Source: Psychrobacter fozii (lineage in GTDB: Bacteria; Pseudomonadota; Gammaproteobacteria; Pseudomonadales; Moraxellaceae). Taken from it: a stretch of 64,000 nt of DNA. Numbering within the stretch: the stretch's first letter is position 1; each line of letters begins with the position of its first letter. Location: NCBI RefSeq assembly GCF_003217155.1, contig NZ_QJSU01000010.1:1-64000 (forward strand), read 5' to 3'. The notes below the pieces were generated by a model. That model ran no database searches and was not told the DNA's origin. It was given only the letters and a program-made list of their open reading frames with translations. Below are positions 16,564 to 25,556 of this stretch, piece after piece. The position numbers and the translations under genes were made by a program.

Positions 16564-17139
16564 CTCACTACCCTGCCGTGCAGAATGCGAGTTATAACTT
16601 GGCTCCATTATTTCTATATCAAAAACGCTCTCAAAACGCTGTTGGTATTCTTCTTTCGTGCCACCGAATGGTGGTTCTTGTCGCCCAAAATCTCTATCAA
16701 ACAGCAAGCCGATCAGCTTACCTTTAGGTTTTAGCAACGCAGCCATTTGCTCGACATACTCATCTCGGCGTGCTGGATTTATCGCACAAAAAAACGTTTG
16801 CTCAAGCACCCAATCAAACTGATGTTGCTCAGGTGATAAACCAAAGAAATCTGCGCAAATTAAATGCTCAGTCGGAAAGTCAGGATAACGCTCAGCAAAT
16901 GCTTGAATCGGGGCAGGTGCAAAATCAACCAAGGTAACATTGGTAAAACCTTGCTCATGTAGATAACCTACCTCGTATGCATTGCCCGCACCCGGTACTA
17001 AAATAGCCTGATCTTTCGCGGATTCAGATAACTGATCAATATAAGCTTTGAGCGGTGGTGATACCTCTCCCATGTCCCAACCGATACTGTCTTGCTCATA
17101 ACGCTGTTGCCAAAAATCAGCCTGATTGACACTTTCCAT
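16537..17139 (-). CDS. TPMT-family thiol/thiopurine-type methyltransferase
   Basis: A 200-residue SAM-dependent methyltransferase of PF05724. Landmarks are FWQQRYEQDSIGWDMGEVSP near the N-terminus, the SAM motif LVPGAGNAYEVGYL, LVDFAPAPI, and FDWVLEQTFFCAINP. This group includes thiopurine, halide and hydrogen-sulfide/thiol methyltransferases; the WDMGEVSPPL form is that of the plant-halide-type branch rather than mammalian TPMT. Methylation of toxic thiols or chalcogens is plausible. AAGGA precedes the ATG. Its last 27 nt overlap the end of the HD gene on the other strand. Confidence 0.85.
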   Translation of the reverse strand: MESVNQADFWQQRYEQDSIGWDMGEVSPPLKAYIDQLSESAKDQAILVPGAGNAYEVGYLHEQGFTNVTLVDFAPAPIQAFAERYPDFPTEHLICADFFGLSPEQHQFDWVLEQTFFCAINPARRDEYVEQMAALLKPKGKLIGLLFDRDFGRQEPPFGGTKEEYQQRFESVFDIEIMEPSYNSHSARQGSELFVKLRVK

Positions 17140-17251
17140 ATGACATCCTTATCTATCTGGTTTAATCATTGAAACACAAACAATTACAACGGCACAAAAC
17201 GCACCGTTCTCATCTATCATATCAGCCTTATTTATTTTCTGACGTATATCT

Positions 17252-17914
17252 TTAATCTAGCTGTCCGGTTTTACCTGCCAGCATATTATGCCAATGCTGA
17301 TAATCCGGCATCGCTGTCGCTACTGTCTGCCAAAATGCAAAACTATGATTGGCATGATGCAAATGGCACAGCTCGTGAACGATGACATATTCGGTACATT
17401 CAATGGGATAAGCGGGAAGATAGACAGATAACCATACCCGACGCACACGCGTATTGCAGCTGCCCCAGCGTGTATGCATTTTTTTTAGACGTACCTCATT
17501 GGCACGGGCACCAACGATGGGTTGCCACTTGTCAAACAAAGAAGGGATAACGTCGGAGAGCTGTTGCCGATAATAGGCGATTGTGTCATCGGGGCTGAGT
17601 GTAAAGGGCTGAGCTATGTCCCATAATAATAGCGGGCTATTGGTAGTTGAGGACTCGGTTAAGGTGTGCTGTTTGCGCTTATACTGTTCCAATACTTGTG
17701 CATGATTAGCCACTGCCCACGATAGGCGCTGAGCAACAGCCTGTACAATCTGTGCAGCACTCATAGATACTGGCACAGATACCATCAACAGATAAGGCTT
17801 TAGACGAAAATTAATATTTTTGACACGTTTTTTAGTAACCTGTAGCTCAATGCCTGCTTGTGCAAGTTGTTGCTTGGCGAGTATTGATATCGATGTCGTA
17901 TCTTGTGTCGCCAT
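17252..17914 (-). CDS. YgjP-like (DUF45) zinc metalloprotease-fold protein
   Basis: A 220-residue protein with the YgjP/WLM signature. The zinc motif is HELCH (residues 180-184) followed by His190 in HHANHSFAFW, and the conserved RWGSCN at 149-154 precedes it. YgjP-type proteins are predicted minigluzincins of uncertain function. The gene starts 25 nt after the DUF1513 gene on the same strand, so it is probably the last gene of the iron operon transcript. The N-terminal 30 residues are extra compared with the core domain. Confidence 0.83.
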   Translation of the reverse strand: MATQDTTSISILAKQQLAQAGIELQVTKKRVKNINFRLKPYLLMVSVPVSMSAAQIVQAVAQRLSWAVANHAQVLEQYKRKQHTLTESSTTNSPLLLWDIAQPFTLSPDDTIAYYRQQLSDVIPSLFDKWQPIVGARANEVRLKKMHTRWGSCNTRVRRVWLSVYLPAYPIECTEYVIVHELCHLHHANHSFAFWQTVATAMPDYQHWHNMLAGKTGQLD

Positions 17915-17939
17915 CGTTATCTATTGCCTCTCTCACTTA

Positions 17940-19628
17940 TCACAACAATGCCTGCAAGTGGTTATCAAAAGACATTTTGTGTCGCTGACTGTCTTGAATA
18001 ATTCGATCAGCTAACGCCACTCTCTCATCTAATTGTTCATCTGCTTGGTTTGCCGCTTGAGCTGATGGAGCCACATTCAAAGTTGTCAGTTGCCCTTGCC
18101 CATCGCTAACGATAAAACCTAGTAATTGATTTTCTGATAACAGCGCATTGTGCCCGTTAGACTCGTTATAACTATTACGAGATGATACCGATGCCCCTGC
18201 ACAATCTGGCAAACTTACTGTATCAATCAGCGCGCGAGTGGTTAAATCATAAATAGCCGCACATCCACCAATAGGTGTCGTTACGCATAATAGATTGCGC
18301 TCACTATCGACCGCCACACTGGCGATATACTGATGAAAGCGTTGCCATTGATTATTCGGCATCGTAAGCGGCTCAAAATCAGTATCACCGCGCTTATGTG
18401 TGAGCACTAATGGCACATTAATATGCCTCTCACCTTGGAACTGGATGCCAATCATCACCGTACCATCGTCATGCATGGCTAAATGGCGGACGCTCATCTG
18501 ATTATGCTCAGGAATGACCTGTTCAAGCAATGCCCCATCATGACGGTTCAGATACACCAGCGATGGTCGCATGGTATCTAAGTTTAGCTCTTCACGAGAG
18601 GCTTGCTCAGTTTTAATCCCACCATTCGCGATAACGAGCGTCTCACCATCTGGATGCATAATTAGCTCATGTGGACCGATGCCATGTGAGTCAAACTCTG
18701 CAATTTTTTGATAGCCTTGGTTGATATCATAAATACCAACTTTACCCGCTAAATCAACCGTATTGTTTTCGGTGACATACAGCAACGTGCCGTCCAAACT
18801 GTAGCAAGCATGACCATAAAAATGACGATTCATGGATGCTTCGATAGCATACTTTACTCGACCAGTTGCCGTATCCAACACCCAAATTTTTTCACTGGGA
18901 CGGCGACCCATGACGACGACATCACGAGTTGCTTGGCTATGAGAGTCAGACAACGCTGGCTGAACGACAATATCATGCACACGCTCTGGCATGGTCGTTT
19001 GCCAGACAATTTGGCGATCTGCATCGATACCGACGACCCCATAGCCATCGACGCGTTCCTCATCGCTCGTTAAAGCGGCTGACTGTGGCATTGATGCGAC
19101 ACCACTCACCCAACATACGGGACGTGCCAGCATGGTGGTGGTATGAACTGTAGAAAAATCTGGAATCACATCAGCACTATTAATACGACTATCAACATGG
19201 CTATCAACACAACTATCGCCATCATAATCCATGCTCGATGGGTAGCTTTGATAAGCCTGATGCCAAGTATTGGTAGTCTGCTGATAGGCGTACTGTAGCC
19301 TTGATAATTGTTGCGTAGCGGCTGACTGGGGTGACGTCAGTAATGGTAGCTGTGATGATACCTGTAACGACAGTGACTGAAACTGCGTACCTAGCCCGAT
19401 CACATAGTCTTGCAAACGCGCAGATGAATAACGCTGCTTACGGTAGCGATGGTGCATTCCAACCAACGCTGCCGTACTAAGCACTGTCAGTGCCGACGTT
19501 TTCAGCACTTCCTGCTTAAAGCATCTATCTAATAGACTTAAACGCTTGATACCGTTTGTTTCAGTAGCATCTATTTCGGTAGCGTCTATTTCGGTAGCAT
19601 CTTTTACTGTATCACCCTGTGTCTGCAT
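17940..19628 (-). CDS. DUF1513-family periplasmic iron-locus protein
   Basis: A 562-residue protein. From about residue 165 the sequence reads as a beta-propeller-like DUF1513 domain, with VVVMGRRPSEKIWVLD, HFYGHACYSLDGTLLYVTEN and GIGPHELIMHPDGETLVIANGG. Family members occur next to imelysins and DUF1111 proteins in iron-regulated operons. The N-terminus is unusual: it has three DATE repeats (residues 10-23) and then a hydrophobic anchor near residues 42-57 in place of the Tat signal usual in this family. It also has a long extra segment of about 100 residues before the propeller. It starts 3 nt after the second imelysin gene. Confidence 0.82.
   Translation of the reverse strand: MQTQGDTVKDATEIDATEIDATETNGIKRLSLLDRCFKQEVLKTSALTVLSTAALVGMHHRYRKQRYSSARLQDYVIGLGTQFQSLSLQVSSQLPLLTSPQSAATQQLSRLQYAYQQTTNTWHQAYQSYPSSMDYDGDSCVDSHVDSRINSADVIPDFSTVHTTTMLARPVCWVSGVASMPQSAALTSDEERVDGYGVVGIDADRQIVWQTTMPERVHDIVVQPALSDSHSQATRDVVVMGRRPSEKIWVLDTATGRVKYAIEASMNRHFYGHACYSLDGTLLYVTENNTVDLAGKVGIYDINQGYQKIAEFDSHGIGPHELIMHPDGETLVIANGGIKTEQASREELNLDTMRPSLVYLNRHDGALLEQVIPEHNQMSVRHLAMHDDGTVMIGIQFQGERHINVPLVLTHKRGDTDFEPLTMPNNQWQRFHQYIASVAVDSERNLLCVTTPIGGCAAIYDLTTRALIDTVSLPDCAGASVSSRNSYNESNGHNALLSENQLLGFIVSDGQGQLTTLNVAPSAQAANQADEQLDERVALADRIIQDSQRHKMSFDNHLQALL
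19560..19604 (-). repeat. Three tandem 15-bp units inside the DUF1513 gene
   Basis: Units at 19560-19574, 19575-19589 and 19590-19604 share TTC-GTAGC-TCTAT with one or two differences. On the minus strand they encode the repeated DATE(I/T) residues at the N-terminus of the protein. Confidence 0.85.
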
Positions 19629-19631
19629 CGC

Positions 19632-20783
19632 TTAATCACCATCTGTGCTATTAAATCCGACACGAATACCGAGTGTTGGAATCAATTGACGTTTAATCAG
19701 GCGTGTTATCGTCGTTAGATGATCATACAACGCTTGCTGCGAGTCTTTATCTGCCGTCGCTAAGTCTTCTGGCATTTGCGCCAGTAGCGTGGTGGTTTCA
19801 GCCAGTTCGGTTGATAAATTATTACCCACTTCGCTGTCGTTATTACTGTTTAGTATTTCGGTCAATACTGGATCAGTCAGCACTTTATTCAATGTCGCTA
19901 ACTTCGCATTGATAATCGCGCGACTTTGTGCGGCAGTAGCAGCAGGTAGATGGCCTTTCGCTTTACCAGTTAGACCCAGTGGTTGATCGATAGCGTTAGA
20001 TTTCATGGTTTCGACCAACGATAGCAAAGAGTTGAACCATTGGTTCAGTCCTTGGTCGCTGTCAGCTACTTTATCGATTGCCAATAACTGCGTTGAATTC
20101 TGCTGCCAGTTTTTCTCAATCTCTTTTAGGCGTGTGCTCAACGCACTGCTTGCACTGATGACATAAGCACATTGGCCAGCGTCTAAACTGTCATTCGCAT
20201 ATAGTGCTTCTTCTAGTCCTGGGACACCTTGGACAATCGCACTTTCGTTAGCGAGTTGCTCAGCGGTCAGCTGCGGATTAGCAGTGATGAGATCTGCAAC
20301 GCCACTATGTACCAAGCCACGTTCGTCAGGATAGTAATTGATATATAGATTACTCATGCTGGCAGTCGCAGGACCAAAGTTAATCATCTCAGCGCTTGCC
20401 CATGCTTGTGCTAAAACGAGCCATTGATCGCGCAGCGCTTGTAGTTCCTCACCACTGACTGGTCCTGACTGGCAATGCGTTTCTGCCAAATCATGCAGTA
20501 GGTCACTTTGCTTGGCCACATCAGCATACGCTGGAATGACAATGTCATCAGCCACATGGGTCAGATAAGCGGTTTCAGTATCGGTACTGATGTCTACTGC
20601 ATTAATTTTAGCAGTAATATCACCATTCTCTTCTGCTGGACTGCTAGCAGCAGCGCTGTCTTGCGCAACTTCTTGGCTGCCCGTCTCTGGTGCTTTATTG
20701 TCATCAGCAGGTTTAACACAGCTGATTAGCAATCCAGCGCTTAACGCAGATAATGCCATTGCCAAAGCATGGTTTATTTTCAT
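19632..20783 (-). CDS. Imelysin-family (M75) iron-regulated lipoprotein, second copy
   Basis: A 383-residue predicted lipoprotein (LISC, Cys22). The mature part is mostly helical, with the imelysin N-terminal pattern ALRDQWLVLAQAWASAEMINFGPA. At the position of the GxHxxE motif it has GVPGLEEALY, so the histidine is missing while the glutamates remain; this variant is common in IrpA-like proteins. It follows the DUF1111 gene with a 116-nt gap and overlaps functionally with the DUF1513 gene behind it. The expected role is periplasmic iron or heme handling. Confidence 0.86.
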   Translation of the reverse strand: MKINHALAMALSALSAGLLISCVKPADDNKAPETGSQEVAQDSAAASSPAEENGDITAKINAVDISTDTETAYLTHVADDIVIPAYADVAKQSDLLHDLAETHCQSGPVSGEELQALRDQWLVLAQAWASAEMINFGPATASMSNLYINYYPDERGLVHSGVADLITANPQLTAEQLANESAIVQGVPGLEEALYANDSLDAGQCAYVISASSALSTRLKEIEKNWQQNSTQLLAIDKVADSDQGLNQWFNSLLSLVETMKSNAIDQPLGLTGKAKGHLPAATAAQSRAIINAKLATLNKVLTDPVLTEILNSNNDSEVGNNLSTELAETTTLLAQMPEDLATADKDSQQALYDHLTTITRLIKRQLIPTLGIRVGFNSTDGD

Positions 20784-20899
20784 AGGTTTCTCGGTATTTA
20801 TATGAGTAATTATTTCAATCGTTGTATCTGTAATAGGACAGACTATTTTATTAATATCTGCCCTATTTAGGTATTAAATGTAAATAAACAACCGCGCTT

Positions 20900-22573
20900 T
20901 TATAATGACTTTAAGAACGCATTCAATTCAGCACGCCCTTGTTTATCAAGTTTGAGTACTTCTTTCTGTTGTTTTTCAGACTCTCCACCATGCCATAGAA
21001 CGGCTTCCATCAAGGTGCGAGCACGACCATCATGCAAGAATGTCGCTTGTGGATCTACAATCTGCGCAAGACCTACACCCCATAATGCAGGTGTACGCCA
21101 TTCGTAAGAATTGGCCAAAAATTCAACTTGCGCCTCTTTTGGTGGTAGCTTGCCAGCAATCGTACGGTCGGCAAGATCATCACCCATATCATGTATCAGT
21201 AAATCGGTATAAGGATAAATCACTTGTCCATGCTGCTCAAGACGATCATCGTCGGTTTTTGGCAACTGATATCTTGGTGTATGACAGCTCTGGCAGCCAA
21301 TGTCATAGAAGCGTTTTTTGCCAGCCAAGACCAATTCATCATCCGCATCACGGCGATTTGGAACCGCTAGGTTACGAGTATAGAATTCTACAAACTTTGC
21401 CACGTCATCATTAACTTCAACAGGTGGTTTACCGTTACCTTGCTCATCAGCACCTGTCGTCGCATTCAGACAAGCGGTTTGCATCGGCATACAAGACTCA
21501 TTAGGGCGGATATTTGACGTCAGCCCCATGTCTTCATTAAAGGCACTTTGGTTTTGGGTAATCAGCTTGGTTTGTCCCGCTTTCCAACCAAAGCGTCCGA
21601 GTGCATTTTTACCCGTTTGTGGATCCATTACCCAGTTGAATTTTCCGCTAATATTACCTTTTGACTTCATAGCTTGATTTTTGATAGCATCATCTGGAAT
21701 CTGCTCCAGTAGCCCAAGCCCAATCATAGGTAAAGCCACACGCGGTGATACCATCAATTCATCATCTAATTTACCGTAACCAGGTTGGGTTAGGTTAAAA
21801 GTAGGTGCACGTAACGTTTCGACGTAGCCATCAGCAAAAGTAACTGGCTTATCTGTCCACTGTACCGATATCCTAGCTTCAGCAGGCACACCTTGGATAC
21901 CGCGATCCTGAAGCTGACCACCATACATGGGATGCACTACTTTTTCGATTAAAGAGTCTTTTAGCTGTTGACGTTGCTCATCAGTCGTCGCAGGCATCGC
22001 CAGACGAATAAGCAAGCTATCGGCATCATCATCGGCGTTCATAGGTGCATGACCACGCCCGTCTTTTACATGACAAGACTGACAAGCGGCAACATTAAAT
22101 AGTGCGCCCAGACCATCACGGCTATCGGTACTAGCAGGTGCGATGACCCACGGCTGCTTAAAGAATGCATTACCAATAAAGAACGAGCCTTTACGTGATG
22201 CCGTCAGGTTTGATGAAGGCTTCGAGTAACTCTCCGCACTACTGATACTGATACCAGTGTCACCGCCCTGTTTGATCTCTTGTGGATCAAAACTTGCTAA
22301 CTGCTGCATTGGCACACCAGCGAGCGTTTCTATCGTTTCGATACGCTCAGGAGCTACCGCTTGGTTTTCACTATTTTCTACTGCAGCTTGCTCATTAGTA
22401 TCAGAACCATCAGACGTACTGTCATTCGGCTGACAAGCACTGAGAGACAGCGCACAGAAGATACCAATTGTCAGTTTTGACGGTACATTTTTATTGATAA
22501 AAGAGGAGTGAAATGAGGCAGGTTTTTTGACTTTTGAGACGTTTTCGGTGTTCATAGAATTTGCGGTGTTCAT
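20900..22573 (-). CDS. DUF1111 di-heme c-type cytochrome (thiol oxidoreductase-like) lipoprotein
   Basis: A 557-residue protein with a signal ending in LSAC (lipobox) and two heme-binding motifs: CQSCH in NVAACQSCHVKDGRGH and a second CQSCH in DIGCQSCHTPRYQLP. This is the DUF1111 di-heme oxidoreductase family, related to MauG-type peroxidases and usually found with imelysins in Fur-regulated operons. It depends on cytochrome c maturation, and ccmABCDE is in this window. AAGG lies upstream of the ATG. A 174-bp palindromic element sits between this gene and the preceding imelysin gene. Confidence 0.9.
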   Translation of the reverse strand: MNTANSMNTENVSKVKKPASFHSSFINKNVPSKLTIGIFCALSLSACQPNDSTSDGSDTNEQAAVENSENQAVAPERIETIETLAGVPMQQLASFDPQEIKQGGDTGISISSAESYSKPSSNLTASRKGSFFIGNAFFKQPWVIAPASTDSRDGLGALFNVAACQSCHVKDGRGHAPMNADDDADSLLIRLAMPATTDEQRQQLKDSLIEKVVHPMYGGQLQDRGIQGVPAEARISVQWTDKPVTFADGYVETLRAPTFNLTQPGYGKLDDELMVSPRVALPMIGLGLLEQIPDDAIKNQAMKSKGNISGKFNWVMDPQTGKNALGRFGWKAGQTKLITQNQSAFNEDMGLTSNIRPNESCMPMQTACLNATTGADEQGNGKPPVEVNDDVAKFVEFYTRNLAVPNRRDADDELVLAGKKRFYDIGCQSCHTPRYQLPKTDDDRLEQHGQVIYPYTDLLIHDMGDDLADRTIAGKLPPKEAQVEFLANSYEWRTPALWGVGLAQIVDPQATFLHDGRARTLMEAVLWHGGESEKQQKEVLKLDKQGRAELNAFLKSL

Positions 22574-22765
22574 AAAAAAAGTACCTTAGTTCTAGCATAG
22601 AACCATTAAAATCGCGGGCTATAAAGTTCTTCACTTTTAGTCGATAAGGCACAGCTAGACACCGACCTCTCAAGCTATTTTAATACGGCAAAAAAACACG
22701 TTGCCAACTTGGTCGACAACGTGCGTATTATACCTAAATTATTTTGCTAGGAAAATAATTCTCAT

Positions 22766-22939
22766 TAGGGCGTGTCCTCATTTTAAAAATGGTGATAAAA
22801 ATGAGATAAATTGCAGTCAAACAAGGAAAATAGCGCAGATAATATCGAGATACTAGTCAGCTATTTGACGCCGTTTGGCAAGATTTAGCCATTTTTAACC
22901 CATTTAGATTACCATCGATTGAATTGAGGACATGCCCTA
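22766..22939 (+). mobile_element. 174-bp palindromic element, copy B (subfamily 1)
   Basis: Nearly identical to copy A, the same length and orientation, with terminal repeat TAGGGCGTGTCCTCA on the left and one change on the right (CATGCCC). It lies in the 442-nt space between the first imelysin gene and the DUF1111 gene, within what should be one iron-regulated transcript, where it could fold as a long RNA hairpin. Confidence 0.85.
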
Positions 22940-23015
22940 GCTTATAGCGACTTATCAGGCATTATAAACAAATACAGTTGGGCTTTTGGCATACTGAGAA
23001 TGTATAGCTCTCAAC

Positions 23016-24476
23016 TTAAAATTGCGAACCTGCATCAGCGTCTAAGTTATCGATGCCAACTGCTTTTGCAGCATTTTCGATACCAACGGTCAGCTCTTGT
23101 AAACTAGTGATACCAGCCTCAACCCATCCACGGCGAACGTTTTGTTCTTCAGCAGAAATACCTTGCTTGCTTACTTGACCTGCAGTAGCAATCATTTGAT
23201 CGATTTTAATACCTTCTTTTTCGCCTTTTTCAACAATCACGTTAAAGGCAGCTTCTACTTTAGCAAAATCTGTAACCAATTGATCAGCAGCCGCTTTGTT
23301 ATCAGTATCAACGAGGTAGTCTTTTAGGCCATAACCGCCAACCGTTTTACCAGCGACTGTCTTGTAGTTACCGTTAAAGACATTTTGAATGCCGCGAGCA
23401 TTATTGGCATAGCTTAGATGTGTTAAGTCACTGAAGCACTCATGCTCATCTTCGGTAGAGCCAGTAACGAAAGCAACCTGCATACGCTCAGAGGCAAGCT
23501 CGCCCAATGCTAGACTGCCCATTTGATACATAATCTGGCGCAGACCATTGTCATATTTACGTGCCATTAGATCGCTACGCAAGGTATTTTCGCTCTCAGG
23601 CTGCCACTCGGCTTCCATCGCGGTTAAATCGTCTACTAGCAACTGCGTAGCAGATGTCAAAAATTCGCCGCGACGCTCACATATACTAGCATCATCATTG
23701 ACAGTATCACCACTGGTACATTGACCTGCTTCTGTTGCATAATCAGTCACAGGGCGATTACCGGCACCTTCGTTAACTCCATTGGTATCTTGACCCCATA
23801 GCATGAATTCGATGGCATGGTAGCCAGTCGTCACATTGGCTTCACTGCCACCAATCTCATTCATCTCTGCTAACAGCTCAGGCGTAATTGTAGTGGTATC
23901 TTGATTGATGCTACCAACCGTAATAGTATCGCTATTGATGATATTATCTTGACTGTTGTACTCGCCTTCATAGCTGTCACTGACATAATCAATCAATGCT
24001 TCGTCAAGTGGCCAAGCGTTCATTTGCCCTTCCCAACCATCGATGCTACCAATAGCACGTTTGTCATTTGCGGTCACAAAACCTTCGTCAAAACGGAAAA
24101 TTTCAGTTTGTGAGTACGGTTGGCGAGCGGCTTTATAAGCAGCTTTTGCCGCATCAAGGTTTTCTTGAGTTGGTGTTGCTACGTATGCTTCTACTGCTGT
24201 TTGCAACAATTTAGCCGTATCTAGCGAGTCTTTGTACGCAGCGTGTGCCATATTTGCATAACTGCTGATCAGTCTGTCATTGTGCGCTTTATCAGCAGCT
24301 GATAGATCCGTATTGTCAGTAGCTTCTGCGTTTTGTACTTCTGTTTGAGTATCCGCACTAGTATCAGTATTTTCTTCGGTTTGCTTGGTACAACCTGACA
24401 CCAATAACAACCCTGCAAGCGCAGCAGCTAAAGTAGTTGGTAAAGTCTTGCGGCTCATTACGGTAGTAATCGTCAT
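23016..24476 (-). CDS. Imelysin-family (M75) iron-regulated lipoprotein, first copy
   Basis: A 486-residue lipoprotein with lipobox VSGC. The imelysin motif GYHAIEFMLWGQD (GxHxxE, near residue 220) is intact, as are the helical region with NGLRQIMYQMGSLALGELASERM and the CFSDLTHLSYANN segment typical of the family. Imelysins bind iron or heme-iron in the periplasm. The start at 24476 was chosen because GAGG lies six bases upstream and gives a normal-length signal; an in-frame ATG at 24527 lacks both. It is the first gene of the operon, behind a promoter with an overlapping Fur box. Confidence 0.9.
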   Translation of the reverse strand: MTITTVMSRKTLPTTLAAALAGLLLVSGCTKQTEENTDTSADTQTEVQNAEATDNTDLSAADKAHNDRLISSYANMAHAAYKDSLDTAKLLQTAVEAYVATPTQENLDAAKAAYKAARQPYSQTEIFRFDEGFVTANDKRAIGSIDGWEGQMNAWPLDEALIDYVSDSYEGEYNSQDNIINSDTITVGSINQDTTTITPELLAEMNEIGGSEANVTTGYHAIEFMLWGQDTNGVNEGAGNRPVTDYATEAGQCTSGDTVNDDASICERRGEFLTSATQLLVDDLTAMEAEWQPESENTLRSDLMARKYDNGLRQIMYQMGSLALGELASERMQVAFVTGSTEDEHECFSDLTHLSYANNARGIQNVFNGNYKTVAGKTVGGYGLKDYLVDTDNKAAADQLVTDFAKVEAAFNVIVEKGEKEGIKIDQMIATAGQVSKQGISAEEQNVRRGWVEAGITSLQELTVGIENAAKAVGIDNLDADAGSQF

Positions 24477-24629
24477 ACATATCCTCAGAATATAGCAAAA
24501 AAATTGGTTTTGATGAAAGTTCATCAATGATATTAGTGCATGTTACGGCAAGCTAGTTTATCCATGCATAGATTTTTTATTATGCACAACTAAAACATAT
24601 AGTATTAAAACATTAAGAAAACTTTACAA

Positions 24630-24658
24630 ATTATAGTAGTATTGATAATCATTATCAA
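24630..24658 (-). promoter_or_regulatory. Sigma-70 promoter of the iron operon
   Basis: On the minus strand, TTGATA (24653-24658) and TATAAT (24630-24635) are separated by exactly 17 bp. The -35 element lies within the Fur box. The predicted transcript starts near 24623 and has a leader of about 145 nt before the imelysin ATG. Confidence 0.8.
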
Positions 24659-24659
24659 T
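24641..24659. promoter_or_regulatory. Fur box
   Basis: ATTGATAATGATTATCAAT on the minus strand is a 19-bp perfect inverted repeat around one central base and a close match to the Fur consensus. It covers the -35 element and spacer of the operon promoter, so iron-loaded Fur should block RNA polymerase. Confidence 0.9.
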
Positions 24660-24808
24660 ATTTAATTTTGAACTGGCCTTTCACTAGATCTTGAACTGTA
24701 AAAGCAATCGCATTAAAAGCATTATTTAAGCGCCGATCTACTATGTCAGTTTCATGCTATCGATGTTTCATAGTCTGAAAAACAAATAAAATTATCAAAT
24801 TCAATCCA

Positions 24809-24843
24809 TAAAAAAAGACCAGCTTATCGCTGATCTTTTTTAT
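24809..24843 (-). terminator. Terminator after the OmpA-type lipoprotein gene
   Basis: AAAAAAGACCAGC pairs with GCTGATCTTTTTT (one mismatch) with A/T runs on both sides, 60 nt beyond the stop codon. Confidence 0.85.
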
Positions 24844-24899
24844 GAATAATCTTAGCACTTATAATGATTATATAAACAATCGTTATATAGAACTACTAA

Positions 24900-25556
24900 T
24901 TAGTTTACGCTCTGTGGCGCATTAACAGTTAACTCAACACGGCGGTTTTGTTGACGACCATAGTCAGTGCTGTTATCTGCTACTGGACGTGATTCACCAT
25001 AAGCAACAACATTAACACGGTTAGAAGCAACACCGCGAGCCGTTAGATAGTTAGCAACTGAGTAAGCACGATCACGTGATAGACCCATGTTGTAAGAGTC
25101 TGAACCTTGGCTATCAGTGTGACCTGCAATAGTAATCGTGTTTTGATTATACTGGTTCATGGTAGTAGCAAGCTTATCAAGCGTTGGCTTGAAAGATGAG
25201 CTTAGTGTTGAATTGTCAAAAGAGAATGTGATGCTACCTGGCATTACTAGATCGATGTTACCAGTCGTTGGGTTTTGTTCAACAGTTACACCAGTACCAG
25301 CCATTTGCTGCTCAAGCTGCTTGGCTTGACGATCCATATAGTAACCAACGCCAGCACCCAAAGCTGCACCAATAGCAGCATCACGACCAGTCTCATCGCC
25401 ACCAGTCGCTTTAGAGATAGCGGCACCACCAAGTGCACCAGCTAAACCTCCAAGCGTTGTTTTATTCAAACTTTGTTGCCCAGTAGTTGGATCAGTAACA
25501 CAACCGCTAAGAACTAAACCTGATGCTACTGCTGCAATCATTAATGTATTACGCAT
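24900..25556 (-). CDS. OmpA-family lipoprotein with glycine zipper (YiaD-like)
   Basis: A 218-residue outer-membrane lipoprotein (LSGC, Cys19). Residues 33-75 form a glycine zipper (LGGLAGALGGAAISKATGG and AAIGAALGAGVGYYMD). The C-terminal OmpA domain includes ITIAGHTDSQGSDSYNMGLS and NRVNVVAYGESRPVADN, which bind peptidoglycan meso-diaminopimelate. It should tie the outer membrane to the cell wall. AGAGGA precedes the ATG. It is upstream of the iron operon but separated by its own terminator. Confidence 0.92.
   Translation of the reverse strand: MRNTLMIAAVASGLVLSGCVTDPTTGQQSLNKTTLGGLAGALGGAAISKATGGDETGRDAAIGAALGAGVGYYMDRQAKQLEQQMAGTGVTVEQNPTTGNIDLVMPGSITFSFDNSTLSSSFKPTLDKLATTMNQYNQNTITIAGHTDSQGSDSYNMGLSRDRAYSVANYLTARGVASNRVNVVAYGESRPVADNSTDYGRQQNRRVELTVNAPQSVN

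Noticed and set aside
22491..22673. A 60-residue minus-strand frame upstream of the DUF1111 gene
   Set aside because: It overlaps the true gene start in another frame and has no similarity or ribosome site.
766..22939. Copies A and B start exactly 22,000 bp apart, possibly an assembly duplication
   Set aside because: The flanking sequences are unrelated and the copies differ at several bases, so the round number is a coincidence.
24860..24892. A second Fur-like AT palindrome near the OmpA-type lipoprotein stop
   Set aside because: Imperfect arms and a location at the 3' end of a gene, not at a promoter.
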